Part shown: positions 41,862-51,338 of the stretch, in pieces | How the letters are laid out: each line of letters begins with the position of its first letter | How positions within the stretch are numbered: the first letter of the stretch is position 1 | NCBI GenBank assembly: GCA_964435725.1 | Contig: CAYTAJ010000001.1 | Span: 30,127-94,126, forward strand | Length of the DNA stretch: 64,000 nucleotides | From: Litorimonas sp964435725 | GTDB taxonomy: Bacteria; Pseudomonadota; Alphaproteobacteria; Caulobacterales; Maricaulaceae | Direction of reading: 5' to 3' | Program-made: the position numbers and the translations under genes | Notes under the pieces: generated by a model | Told to the model about the DNA's origin: nothing | Seen by the model: only the letters and a program-made list of their open reading frames with translations | Database searches by the model: none

Positions 41862-43598
41862 ATGGCGCATCCGGGCCAAGAAATCCTAATTAAAGACGCC
41901 CTTGTTTTTCTTGTGGCAGCGGGCCTCGTTGTTCCTTTACTGAACAAACTCAAGATTCCTACGGTAACAGGTTTCATTTTGATAGGCGTTATGCTGGGCG
42001 TAAGCGGTATAGGGCTTTACGCCGAGAGTTTTCCACTCATTGATTATTTCACCATTAGTGACCCCGATCGTGTCGCGCCTTTTGCAGAGCTTGGTGTGCT
42101 CTTCTTGCTATTCCTATTGGGATTGGAAATGTCGGTTGAAAAGCTTTGGGCACTCAGGCGTATCGTTCTGGGGGCCGGGCTCGTGCAGGTGTCTTTATGC
42201 GCGATAATCATTGCCGTCACCGCTATGCTATTTGGCCTTTCTGCACCCGTAGCATGGCTTATTGGATTGGCTTTGGCCCTCTCCTCTACAGCTATCGTCA
42301 TGCAGCTATTGGTCGATAGCCGACAATTATCGGCCCCAATTGGGAAGACTTCGCTTGGGGTCCTGCTCCTGCAGGATGTTCTCGTAGCCCCCATCCTCAT
42401 TTTCGTCGCCTTTGTCGGTGCAAGTAGTACGAATACGAACCTCACGAGTGAACTCCTTATTGCTTTGGTCGAAGGTGTTGTCGCTTTAGCCGTAATAATA
42501 TTCTTAGGCCGCTTTGTTGTTAGACCTGTGTTTCATCAAGCTGCCAACGGCGGTAGAGGTCACCTCATGGCCGTTATACTCCTTGTGATTTTAGGGGCCG
42601 CCGTGATCACAGCCAGCGCCGGACTATCTGTGGCTCTTGGTGCCTTCTTGGCAGGCCTCTTACTGGGCGAAACGGAATTTAAACATCAAGCCGAACTCGA
42701 TCTGGAACCGTTTAAAGGTCTGCTCCTTGGCTTGTTCTTTATGACAGTCGGTTTGACACTCGACCTACGGGTGATTGCCGAAAATTGGACAATCGTAGCC
42801 GCAGGTGTTGCTGGGCTTGTGCTGATTAAAGCAATTATCATCTGGTTTGCCGTGCGGATTTTTGTAGGGGGACGAAAACTACCATGGGAGGCCGCATTTC
42901 TACTAGCCTCGGCCGGAGAATTTGCTTTTGTTGTCTTAGCAGCAGGCTCTGCCAATGGAGCCATTGAAAATGAAACCGCTACATTGGTAGCCGCCATTGC
43001 CGCGCTAACAATGCTCTTCATTCCCGCCTTGTGGCAGCTTGGAAAGCAGCTCGGGGCTACGTTCGTTAGTAGAGACACAGCCCATAAAATCCCCGATGAT
43101 AAAATAACGATACAAGATCATATTATCATTATCGGTTTTGGGCGTGTTGGACAGGCCACAGCCCGTCTCTTAGATGAAACCGATGCCTCCACTGTAGCTT
43201 TGGATACTAAGCCAGCTACCGTCAGGGACCAACGGCAGAAAGGTATTTCGATTTATCTGGGTGACGGCGCCCGCGAAGAAGCCTTGTTGAAGGCCGGACT
43301 AAAAACAGCCTCTATGATGATCATAACAGTGGATGACCCAAAAAGCACGGAAATCATAGTTAAGACGTGTCATAAAATACGGCCCGACTTACCCATCTTC
43401 GCCCGTGCTCAAGACGTTGATCATGCACAAGATCTCTACCAAGCAGGTGCCCATTTCGTTGTGCCCGATGCGATTGAAGCAGGGTTACAAATGTCCGCTC
43501 GCGCGCTGGAAGAAATCGGATATGACGCGCAAACTGTACGCGATATCATCGCGACCGAACGAGCTAATGAGTATAAAAAAGCCACTCCGTCTGATTAA
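41862..43598 (+). CDS. CPA2-type cation/proton antiporter with RCK (TrkA-N) domain, KefB/KefC-like
   Basis: A 578-residue protein: about 12 helices (1-385; motif GFILIGVMLGVSG, FLLFLLGLEMS, ALALSSTAIVMQLL, LSVALGAFLAGLLLGET) and a cytoplasmic Rossmann RCK domain at about 415-535 (HIIIIGFGRVGQATARLLDE, where GFGRVG binds nucleotide). KefB/KefC relatives release K+ under electrophile stress, gated through the RCK domain. No ancillary KefF/KefG subunit gene is visible. RBS AGGAGAAAAAG precedes the ATG. Confidence 0.9.
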   Translation: MAHPGQEILIKDALVFLVAAGLVVPLLNKLKIPTVTGFILIGVMLGVSGIGLYAESFPLIDYFTISDPDRVAPFAELGVLFLLFLLGLEMSVEKLWALRRIVLGAGLVQVSLCAIIIAVTAMLFGLSAPVAWLIGLALALSSTAIVMQLLVDSRQLSAPIGKTSLGVLLLQDVLVAPILIFVAFVGASSTNTNLTSELLIALVEGVVALAVIIFLGRFVVRPVFHQAANGGRGHLMAVILLVILGAAVITASAGLSVALGAFLAGLLLGETEFKHQAELDLEPFKGLLLGLFFMTVGLTLDLRVIAENWTIVAAGVAGLVLIKAIIIWFAVRIFVGGRKLPWEAAFLLASAGEFAFVVLAAGSANGAIENETATLVAAIAALTMLFIPALWQLGKQLGATFVSRDTAHKIPDDKITIQDHIIIIGFGRVGQATARLLDETDASTVALDTKPATVRDQRQKGISIYLGDGAREEALLKAGLKTASMMIITVDDPKSTEIIVKTCHKIRPDLPIFARAQDVDHAQDLYQAGAHFVVPDAIEAGLQMSARALEEIGYDAQTVRDIIATERANEYKKATPSD

Positions 43599-43633
43599 GA
43601 AATAAAAAGATTTAGGCTTTCGGCGCGACTGCT

Positions 43634-44898
43634 TCAGTGGGGCCGCTTAACGATGTGCGCGCCAAACCTCTTGCGCAGAGCCATAAAAGGCTTCTCTACG
43701 ATAAAGAATGAAAAAATAGAAATCGCTAGACTCCCAAACACGGCCACCAAAGTCTGTGCCCATCCCGGCGACATCAATCTGTGGCTCAAATCGAGCACGG
43801 GAAAATGCCAGAGATAGAGTGGATAAGACAGTCGGCCAATCCATAAAAACGGCCATGTCTCCAGGATATTTAATCCCCAACTCACATGACGGAAGAAATA
43901 GAGATTTAGCACCAAGATAAACAGCCCAATACCCTGCAAGCTNNNNNNNNNNNNNNNNNNNNNNNNNNNNNNNNNNNNNNNNNNNNNNNNNNNNNNNNNN
44001 NNNNNNNNNNNNNNNNNNNNNNNNNNNNNNNNNNNNNNNNNNGACGGAAGAAATAGAGATTTAGCACCAAGATAAACAGCCCAATACCCTGCAAGCTGTA
44101 ACGCCAGATATAGCGAAAACTCTCATCACGAATAATGAAGCAGAGTAACAAAATACCAGTTGCGGCGATAATTGGAATCCAACCTGTCAACCAATGTGTC
44201 AATTTTAATCGCGCGTCTTTGTCTAGCAAAACAGATAGCAAACACCCCCAAACGATGGAGTCAAACCGGGCATCTGTCATCATGTAATTATAATCGACAA
44301 CAGACAGTGTTTCGAATGTTGTGAAGGTAAATAATCGCCACAGAGGCACAAGCGCCAACACCCCCATTAAAGCCCAAACAAGACGTTTTTTGAAAGCGCC
44401 AAAGACCACTAAAAACAAAGGAAAAATCAAATAGAAATGCTCTTCAACAGCCAGTGACCATAAATGCGTCCAAGGCATGAATGGCAGCTCCCCCCCTGCC
44501 CTTACAACAACCTGATATATGTTGGTGAAATAGCCGAGCGCCGACGTCAACTCTAACGGTTTAGGTCCACCTTGACCAAGGGCCAAATACAGTCCTGTAC
44601 TGCCCAGAACCATAAATATAAGCGCCGGATAAAGACGAACGACTCGGCGAATATAGAAATCTTTCAGATGAATACGCCCCTTTTTCTTGGACTCTGCCAA
44701 AAGCAAACGTGTAATCAGAAAGCCTGAGATAAAGAAGAATACCGTAACGCCAAATCCGCCAGGTATCAGATTGGTTATTTCAAAATGGGCAATAATCACA
44801 ATCAAAACGGCGATGGCACGTATGCCATCAAGACCAGGAATATACCCATACTCGGCTTTTGCCGGTAAAGCCGGAATCTGTTTCAAACGCGAAAACAT
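43634..44898 (-). CDS. Acyltransferase 3 family membrane protein (OafA-like), split by an artificial gap
   Basis: Collapsing the duplicated 55 bases and the N gives one in-frame 369-residue protein (801 + 309 bases). It has about 10 helices with the family marks LDGIRAIAVLIVIIAHF (active-site His), GGFGVTVFFFISGFLITRLL and FYIRRVVRLYPAL, and the terminal FFIVEKPF. These enzymes transfer acetyl or other acyl groups to surface polysaccharides. Divergent from the O-antigen ligase-like gene, so the two may modify the same glycan; the target is unknown. Confidence 0.85.
43943..44042. other. Assembly gap (100 N) flanked by identical 55-base copies
   Basis: Bases 43888-43942 and 44043-44097 are identical. 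Collapse restores the acyltransferase frame across the join, so this is a contig overlap and nothing is missing. Confidence 0.95.
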
Positions 44899-45003
44899 TT
44901 CACAAGGCTAAACCAAATTACTTAAGATAGGTTTTCCTAATACTTTCTATTGAAATTTCAGACGCAGTGCTTTTCGTCCGAAAAGTGTAAACATTCATTA
45001 ACC

Positions 45004-46305
45004 ATGATTGCTTACTCCCGCATCATGGTCAGTGTTCCCTATTCAGAGCTACAATTGGCGGCGCGTAATCGTGCGCTTGGGCAAATGCTCAATGCGTTGG
45101 TGATTGCAATCTTTGTTCTAATTATTGTTTTCGCCAGCGGCACGTTGATTAATCTTATTTTCGTCAGCACCGAAACCTTGGACAAAGAGGTACCCATTGC
45201 CCGTTTTGCTTGGTTTCCTATCTATGCTCTCGTTTTACTCTTGAGCTTACCAAAACTCGCTCAGGTCTTTCGGATGGCGGCCTTCTCTCCGCTTATCATT
45301 CTCTGTGTTTTATACGCCGGTGTCTCTATGCTCTGGTCTATTGATCCTGGCGTTACGCTGAGGCGTGCTATTGCTCTTTTGTTGACGACATATATCGGCC
45401 TAACCTTCGCGGCCTATTTTACATGGGCTCGCATGGTACAAATCATTGCCCTTGGCTTTCTCATTATCGCTTTTCTGTGTTTCGCAATAGTTTTTACAGA
45501 CCCAGCCCGCGGTATAATGAGCGAAATTCACCCAGGGGCTTGGCGCGGCGTATTCGTAGAAAAAAACCAACTCGGCGGGATGATGACGAAGGGTCTTATT
45601 GTGGCCATGTGTGCTTTTGCTCTACGCCCTAAACGTTGGTGGATTTATGTTCCGACGGGCCTTCTTTGTTTTGCGCTTGTTTTACTCTCAACATCGAAGA
45701 CATCCCTTTTGATTTCTCTTCTATCCATCATGCTTTTCTTATTTCTGAAGTTATATCGAACGAACCCATTTATGCGTATTCCTTTGATTCTCGCTTTAGT
45801 CGCGGGAATATCTGGCTTTGCAATTTTGATGGTTGCTATCCCGGAGGAAATGTTTGGTCTGATTGGTAAAGACCCGACTTTTACCGGGCGGACAGATATC
45901 TGGAATTTATTAAGCCAAGCTATTCAGGAAAAGTTCTGGCTCGGTTATGGGTTTGGAGTCTATTGGCAGGACCCTCTGGGGCCTTCTTATATCGTGCGAC
46001 AAGTCTTGGAATGGGGCGTTCCGTCTGCTCATAATGGTTGGGTCGAAATTTGGCTCTCTTGCGGTGTCGGCATCGTAGCCATCTTCGCGGTGCATTGCCT
46101 CCTGACGCTTGGCTTTTCTCTTAACAGTATTAAACGCGGTGGGAGAGAAACCTACTTCGTCGTCCTGATGTTGATCGCCTATATTGGGTTTTCCATGTCG
46201 GAGAGCGCTATCCTACAACAAAATAGCCTGTCGTGGATTTTATTTGTGGCGACATCCGCAAAGCTGTTCTCAGGCGAGCGCGCCTTCCGACCCTTGCGAG
46301 ATTAA
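45004..46305 (+). CDS. O-antigen ligase family membrane protein (Wzy/WaaL-like)
   Basis: A 433-residue polytopic protein with about 11 helices. A Wzy_C-type core is seen in GVFVEKNQLGGMMTKG and, in the large periplasmic loop and after, GRTDIWNLL and PSAHNGWVEIWLSCG (the conserved His of O-antigen ligases). Such enzymes polymerise or ligate glycans on undecaprenyl carriers. The frame is open to 44950, but the ATG at 45004 (or 45025) fits better. It is divergent from the acyltransferase; no other polysaccharide gene is beside it. Confidence 0.82.
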   Translation: MIAYSRIMVSVPYSELQLAARNRALGQMLNALVIAIFVLIIVFASGTLINLIFVSTETLDKEVPIARFAWFPIYALVLLLSLPKLAQVFRMAAFSPLIILCVLYAGVSMLWSIDPGVTLRRAIALLLTTYIGLTFAAYFTWARMVQIIALGFLIIAFLCFAIVFTDPARGIMSEIHPGAWRGVFVEKNQLGGMMTKGLIVAMCAFALRPKRWWIYVPTGLLCFALVLLSTSKTSLLISLLSIMLFLFLKLYRTNPFMRIPLILALVAGISGFAILMVAIPEEMFGLIGKDPTFTGRTDIWNLLSQAIQEKFWLGYGFGVYWQDPLGPSYIVRQVLEWGVPSAHNGWVEIWLSCGVGIVAIFAVHCLLTLGFSLNSIKRGGRETYFVVLMLIAYIGFSMSESAILQQNSLSWILFVATSAKLFSGERAFRPLRD

Positions 46306-46310
46306 ACCTT

Positions 46311-47723
46311 TTACTCAATCGTCTCAATCTTGAGCATATTGGTTGTGCCAGGGCGGCCGAATGGGACACCGGCGCTTATCATGATCCGATCGCCTGATTC
46401 GAGCCCCACCTGCTCCTTCGCCACATCCTGAACACGCTCGAGCATATTATCGAAATTAGCAGGATCTTTTGTGACGATCGGCAGAACGCCCCATGTCAAA
46501 GCCAAGCGACTAGCTGTCTGTTTGGACGGGGTCAAACCTACGACGCGACAGGGTGGGCGTTCACGGCTAATGCGTTGCACGGTTGAACCCGTCAGCGTGT
46601 AACCGAGAACCGCCTTGCAACCGAGTGTCTTGGCTATACCTCGTACGGATTGGCTAATGGCATCTTCGGCCGTCGGGTCATGGGGTAATTCGATTTGGTC
46701 AAAATAAGTCCAAAATTCCGGATCAGACTCTGCAGCACCAATAATCCGGTCCATAATTGCAACGGCGGTTGCCGGATGACGCCCTACGGCTGTTTCTGCC
46801 GAAAGCATGACGGCATCCGCCCCCTGATAGATCGCTGTCGCTACATCAGACGCCTCTGCGCGCGTCGGCGTTGGTGCGTCTATCATAGACTCCAACATAT
46901 GCGTGGCCACGATCACAGGCTTACCTAAAGCTCGCCCTTTGCGAATGATTTGACGTTGGACAACCGGCACTTGTTCAAGCGGAAGCTCCACGCCAAGGTC
47001 ACCACGAGCCACCATAGCCGCATCTGCCATCATCAATATAGAATCCAAGTCTTCCACTGCGGACGGTTTTTCAATTTTGACGATGATACCGGCTTTATCA
47101 CCAATAATTTTGCGCGCATCCATCACATCTTGTGCTGTTTGGACAAAGGATAAAGCGATGTAATCAACGTCTTGTGTGAGCGCGAAGGCCATATCTTCAC
47201 GGTCTTTATCCGTCATAGCACTCATGGGCAGAACAGCATTGATGACGTTGATACCTTTACGGTCCGAGAGTTTACCCGGCACATCGACGCGCGCCTTTAA
47301 CATCCCATCGACCTTCTCAAGGATAGTCACCATGAGCTTACCATCATCGAATTTCAGGATATGCCCTTCATTTAAAGCTTCGATAAGCTCTGGATGCGGC
47401 ATACGAATAAGACCGGGGCGCCCGAGTTCTTCTGAGCATTCAATTGTAACCGTTTCGCCAAAGGACAGCTCGATCGAGCCCCCCTCAAACGGCCCACAGC
47501 GCAGCTTAGGTCCCTGCATATCGGCGACGATCGTGATGGGGTTTCCAGTCGCTTCTTGAACGGCACGAATATTTTTGACTGAAGCCGCATGATCTTCATG
47601 ACTGCCGTGTGAAAAGTTCAAACGAAAGGCGTCGACCCCGACATCATGCAACAAACGAAGTGTTTCAGGCGCCCGACTGGCTGGACCAATTGTAGCGAGA
47701 ATTTTAGCAAAGCGATTGCGCAT
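46311..47723 (-). CDS. pyk: Pyruvate kinase
   Basis: Pyruvate kinase makes pyruvate and ATP from phosphoenolpyruvate. The 470-residue enzyme starts KILATIGPASRAPE, has DMQGPKLRCG (phosphate loop), active-site IVKIEKPSAVEDLD and MVARGDLGVELPLEQVP, and MLESMIDAPTPTRAEASDVATA (broken) with its C-terminal allosteric domain. Length is usual. It converges with the O-antigen ligase gene after 5 bases. Confidence 0.96.
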   Translation of the reverse strand: MRNRFAKILATIGPASRAPETLRLLHDVGVDAFRLNFSHGSHEDHAASVKNIRAVQEATGNPITIVADMQGPKLRCGPFEGGSIELSFGETVTIECSEELGRPGLIRMPHPELIEALNEGHILKFDDGKLMVTILEKVDGMLKARVDVPGKLSDRKGINVINAVLPMSAMTDKDREDMAFALTQDVDYIALSFVQTAQDVMDARKIIGDKAGIIVKIEKPSAVEDLDSILMMADAAMVARGDLGVELPLEQVPVVQRQIIRKGRALGKPVIVATHMLESMIDAPTPTRAEASDVATAIYQGADAVMLSAETAVGRHPATAVAIMDRIIGAAESDPEFWTYFDQIELPHDPTAEDAISQSVRGIAKTLGCKAVLGYTLTGSTVQRISRERPPCRVVGLTPSKQTASRLALTWGVLPIVTKDPANFDNMLERVQDVAKEQVGLESGDRIMISAGVPFGRPGTTNMLKIETIE

Positions 47724-47825
47724 GACTCTGTCCCCTATGACAATGTTCGTTTTCGCACATAATCATTTCAGGCACAATTTGCACCTAGTTTTTAGGTTTT
47801 TTTGTGGAGGGCAGTCCCAGCGAAT

Positions 47826-48482
47826 TTAACAGCGCGACTCTGGTAAGATGAGGGCTTGGCCAATGTTAATACCAAAACTCTGATCCAGATTATTTGGGCC
47901 GGCAATTTCGTTCAAACCTACACAAAGGCGTCGCGCCATAGAATAAACAGTGTCACCTTCGCGCACGACGTAATTTGCACCCACTAACGGCGCGGCTATA
48001 GATTGGGCAGATGGCACTCGAATAGTCTCATTGGTTACATCGACATCAGCGCCTGTTGAGACGAAGTTCTCAGAATAATCATAATCAATGGCTTGAGCTC
48101 CAGTGGACGCAGCCTCTGCACTTTGCGTATCTTCGGGCACATATAATCCGTATCCGGGCGTACCAACCACCTCTTGACCGACATAGGCCTGATCCGTAGG
48201 CGACGGCGCTATCGCCGCAGCGTTTATAACCGTAATCTCTTCTTCGTAAGGCGATGCCTCAATAGATGTGGAGGCGATAATGACGTCTGATTGTGCCGGA
48301 ATAGCATCTGAATAGACCACAGTTTGCGTTTGAGACTGAGATGTATTTGTCGCCAGTTGAGTCGATGCTTCGGGTCCTTCATATTTTGAAGAATATTGAT
48401 AATTGGGATTTTCTTGATGCGTGGCACAAGCAGACAAACAAAATGCGGCGCTCAGATTCAGGGCAAGTATCTTGTAAGACAT
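47826..48482 (-). CDS. LysM-domain lipoprotein
   Basis: A 218-residue exported lipoprotein: signal with lipobox LSAC (Cys19), a long Ser/Thr/Ala/Gln-rich linker with repeated VVYSDAIPAQ, EVVGTPGYG and similar pieces, and a C-terminal LysM motif (YVVREGDTVYSMARRLCVGLNEI is split; ends NIGQALILPESRC). LysM binds peptidoglycan. The start is one of two adjacent ATGs (48485 or 48482) with GGAGAGAT upstream; a longer frame to 48578 would bury the signal sequence. Role unknown. Confidence 0.8.
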   Translation of the reverse strand: MSYKILALNLSAAFCLSACATHQENPNYQYSSKYEGPEASTQLATNTSQSQTQTVVYSDAIPAQSDVIIASTSIEASPYEEEITVINAAAIAPSPTDQAYVGQEVVGTPGYGLYVPEDTQSAEAASTGAQAIDYDYSENFVSTGADVDVTNETIRVPSAQSIAAPLVGANYVVREGDTVYSMARRLCVGLNEIAGPNNLDQSFGINIGQALILPESRC

Positions 48483-48534
48483 CATATCTCTCCGGACAGT
48501 TTCGCGGAAGACCATGTCAAAATATGGATAATTA

Positions 48535-48552
48535 TTCGTTAAAATTAACGAA
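48535..48552. promoter_or_regulatory. Palindrome upstream of the LysM lipoprotein gene
   Basis: TTCGTTAA-AA-TTAACGAA, a perfect 8-base inverted repeat with a 2-base centre, 52 bases before the start. It resembles a dimeric regulator operator. Its regulator is unknown. Confidence 0.4.
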
Positions 48553-48713
48553 AAGTTATACTCACCCATCCGAAGCACTTTTCAACGAATTGCGGTCAAA
48601 ATCGCCTTGAACTGAAGCTAAATTCCCTAAACGTTTCGCAAACTACCAATTGAAAAAACAGGCAGACTGTCTAATAAGCGCCAAACAACAAGACAGCTTA
48701 ATTGGAGCTTTCA

Positions 48714-49451
48714 ATGAAAATCACAACCAAACCTGTTGAGTATAAAGACGGGAAAACGACTTGCGTGGGTTATCTGGCTTGGGACGAGACTTATGCTGAT
48801 CCAAAACCCTGTGTTTTAGTCAACCATGCATGGGGTGGGCTTGATGGCTTTGCCCAAGATAAAGCCATTCAAATGGCCGCATTGGGATATGTCGGTTTTG
48901 CGCTCGATAATTATGGGGACGGCGCCTTACCGGAAACTGTCGATGACAAAATGGCGTTGATGGGCCCTCTCAAAGAAGATCGAGCTGCTTTGCTGAAACG
49001 TCTGAAAGCCGGATATAAAGCAGCCGCTGCTTTGGACATGGTTGATGCAAAAGCCTTGGCCGTTATGGGGTTCTGTTTCGGAGGACTATGTTCACTCGAT
49101 ATGGCACGCGCGGGGCTGGACCTCAAAGCCGCAATCTCTTTCCATGGTCTTTTAGATGCTCCGGATTTGCCCAAGAAGAAAATAAAATCGAAAGTCCTCA
49201 TCGCACATGGTTGGGATGATCCTATGGTTCCACCGGATCAAGTCGTTGCGATTGGTAAAGAATTGGCCGATGCCAAATGTGATTGGCAATTACACGCTTA
49301 TGGACAAACAAGTCACGCCTTTATGGTGCCAGATGCCAATGACAAGGCCTTAGGCTTGAAGTTTAACCCTGATAGTGAGCGACGAGCCACAATGGCCGCC
49401 CAAGACCTTTTACAAGAAGTCTTTGGAATGCACGGAGTCGATGCAGCCTAA
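48714..49451 (+). CDS. Dienelactone hydrolase family protein
   Basis: A 245-residue alpha/beta hydrolase with the cysteine nucleophile Cys121 in MGFCFGGLC, Asp168 or Asp169 in AHGWDDPMVPP and His201 in GQTSHAFMVP: the Cys-Asp-His triad of dienelactone hydrolases. The physiological substrate is unclear; no aromatic-degradation genes are near. The ATG at 48714 lies close to TTGGAG. It precedes rnd by 15 bases. Confidence 0.88.
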   Translation: MKITTKPVEYKDGKTTCVGYLAWDETYADPKPCVLVNHAWGGLDGFAQDKAIQMAALGYVGFALDNYGDGALPETVDDKMALMGPLKEDRAALLKRLKAGYKAAAALDMVDAKALAVMGFCFGGLCSLDMARAGLDLKAAISFHGLLDAPDLPKKKIKSKVLIAHGWDDPMVPPDQVVAIGKELADAKCDWQLHAYGQTSHAFMVPDANDKALGLKFNPDSERRATMAAQDLLQEVFGMHGVDAA

Positions 49452-49466
49452 GGGCGGCCTTTTGTT

Positions 49467-50627
49467 TTGAACGTCATCAGCACAACGGAATCACTCGCAG
49501 ATTTCTGCGCACACGCAATCACGCAAGATTTCGTCTGTGTGGACACAGAGTTTATGCGCGAAAGCACATTTTACTCAGAGCTTTGCCTAATCCAAGTCGC
49601 GACGCAGGAACGGGAGGCTATTGTCGACCCCCTTAATGATGAGATCGACTTGGCTCCTTTTTGCGACCTTTTAATGGACAAAGGCGTCATTAAAGTTTTG
49701 CATGCCGCGCGTCAGGATATGGAAATATTCTATAAGCTCTGTGACGCCGTACCAGGCCCAATTTTTGACACGCAAGTTGCGGCCATGGCCCTCGGGTTTG
49801 GTGACTCTGCTGGTTACGGCGCCTTGGTAAAAGGCCGCCTTGGCATTAATCTAGATAAAGGCGCACGGTTTACTGATTGGTCGCGCCGTCCCCTCTCGGA
49901 CAAACAACTGTCTTATGCTCTGGCTGATGTAACCCATTTACGCGACCTTTATCCTGACATGGTCAAAGAGTTGAAAGATAAAGGCCGTTTGAAATGGGTC
50001 GAAGAGGAAATGAAGCCGCAAATGGCTGAAAGCCTTTACACATTTGAACCTGAGGACGCTTGGCAACGTTTGAAAGTCCGCAATCCCAAACAGCATTACC
50101 TGGCAGCACTTAAAGCGGCTGCGGCATGGCGTGAACGCGAAGCCATTTCGAAAAATGTACCCCGCCGTCGTATTTTGAAAGACGATGCGCTTTATGACCT
50201 CGCCCAGCAAAGACCGCGTGACCTTAAAGCCTTGGAACGTTTACGAGGTATCCCGCGTGGTTTCGAGAAATCTCGCTCGGCTCAAAGCTTAGTCGACGCC
50301 ATTAATGCCGCCGTTGAAAATGCGGCGGACTATGCCCCACCTGCCCCCAAAGTTCAGCATATGCCAGCCAATATTGGTCCGCGCGTTGAAATGCTACGTA
50401 CCTTGCTACGCTTGCGAACAGAAGTCATTGGGATTGCGACACGTATGGTGGCCAATGCCAGCGATATTAATATGCTCGCCGCGTTTGGTGAGGACGCAGA
50501 TATTCCGGCGCTCAAAGGCTGGCGCCGCGATATGTTTGGCGAAGATGCACTGGCTATGTTGCGCGGGGAATTGGCGTTACGGCTTGACGGAAAAGACGTC
50601 GTGGTCGAGCCGGTGACTAAGCGATAA
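49467..50627 (+). CDS. rnd: Ribonuclease D
   Basis: Rnd trims the 3' ends of tRNA precursors. The 386-residue enzyme has the DEDDy exonuclease motifs CVDTEFMRES near 24-33, HAARQDMEIF near 79-88 and the late YALADVTHLRDLY, and a C-terminal HRDC domain (about 210-290). The start is a TTG at 49467; I see no better codon. It leads the packed run rnd-rluA-ygfZ onward. Confidence 0.93.
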   Translation: MNVISTTESLADFCAHAITQDFVCVDTEFMRESTFYSELCLIQVATQEREAIVDPLNDEIDLAPFCDLLMDKGVIKVLHAARQDMEIFYKLCDAVPGPIFDTQVAAMALGFGDSAGYGALVKGRLGINLDKGARFTDWSRRPLSDKQLSYALADVTHLRDLYPDMVKELKDKGRLKWVEEEMKPQMAESLYTFEPEDAWQRLKVRNPKQHYLAALKAAAAWREREAISKNVPRRRILKDDALYDLAQQRPRDLKALERLRGIPRGFEKSRSAQSLVDAINAAVENAADYAPPAPKVQHMPANIGPRVEMLRTLLRLRTEVIGIATRMVANASDINMLAAFGEDADIPALKGWRRDMFGEDALAMLRGELALRLDGKDVVVEPVTKR

Positions 50628-51298
50628 TGCCCTATAAGTTTCCTGTTTATGACAGGCCTTTTGAATATTGTCCTCCAACCGACCCCCTTAAAATTATCAC
50701 TGAAACGGACGACTATATAATCGTCGATAAACCCGCAGGGCTTTTAAGTGTTCCGGGAAAGTCTTTTCCGGATTGTATGGAAGCGCGTGTTCGCGCGCAT
50801 TGCCCCGAAGCCCTTACCATTCACCGTCTTGATATGGCGACATCGGGCTTGATGGTTTTTGCCAAAACCAAACATGCGCAACGTCACTTGGGGTTACAAT
50901 TTGAAAAACGCCAAACAGAGAAGACTTATATCGCCGATGTTGCCGGTCATTTTGAGGGCGAGTCTGGTCGCGTCAATCTACCGGTTTGGACAGACTGGCC
51001 TAACCGCCCCAAGCAGATGATTGATTTCAATAAAGGACGCCACGCTGTAACGGACTGGACTGTGATTAAGCGCAATAACAATACAACGCGTGTCAGCTTA
51101 CACCCAGTCACAGGACGGTCCCATCAATTGCGCCTACATATGTTATGTCTGAGACATCCTATTTTGGGGGACAGGCTTTATGCGCCAGATGAGGTTTTCC
51201 AACGAAGCGCGAGGCTTCATCTCCACTCTCAATGTCTAAGATTTCGAGAACCAACAGGTGGAACGAGGATGGCATTTGAAGCACCTTGCCCCTTTTAA
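50627..51298 (+). CDS. rluA: Pseudouridine synthase RluA
   Basis: RluA makes pseudouridine 746 in 23S rRNA and 32 in some tRNAs. The 223-residue enzyme has the catalytic Asp in HRLDMATSGLMVF, DKPAGLLSVPG near the start, WTDWPNRPKQ and HPVTGRSHQLRLHM, which match RluA itself and not RluC/D (no S4 domain). The TAATG overlap couples it to rnd. Its last bases overlap the open frame of ygfZ upstream of the true start. Confidence 0.92.
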   Translation: MPYKFPVYDRPFEYCPPTDPLKIITETDDYIIVDKPAGLLSVPGKSFPDCMEARVRAHCPEALTIHRLDMATSGLMVFAKTKHAQRHLGLQFEKRQTEKTYIADVAGHFEGESGRVNLPVWTDWPNRPKQMIDFNKGRHAVTDWTVIKRNNNTTRVSLHPVTGRSHQLRLHMLCLRHPILGDRLYAPDEVFQRSARLHLHSQCLRFREPTGGTRMAFEAPCPF

Positions 51299-51338
51299 GG
51301 CTCTTCCCCCTCCACTTAAATCATGCTTTATCACGCCC

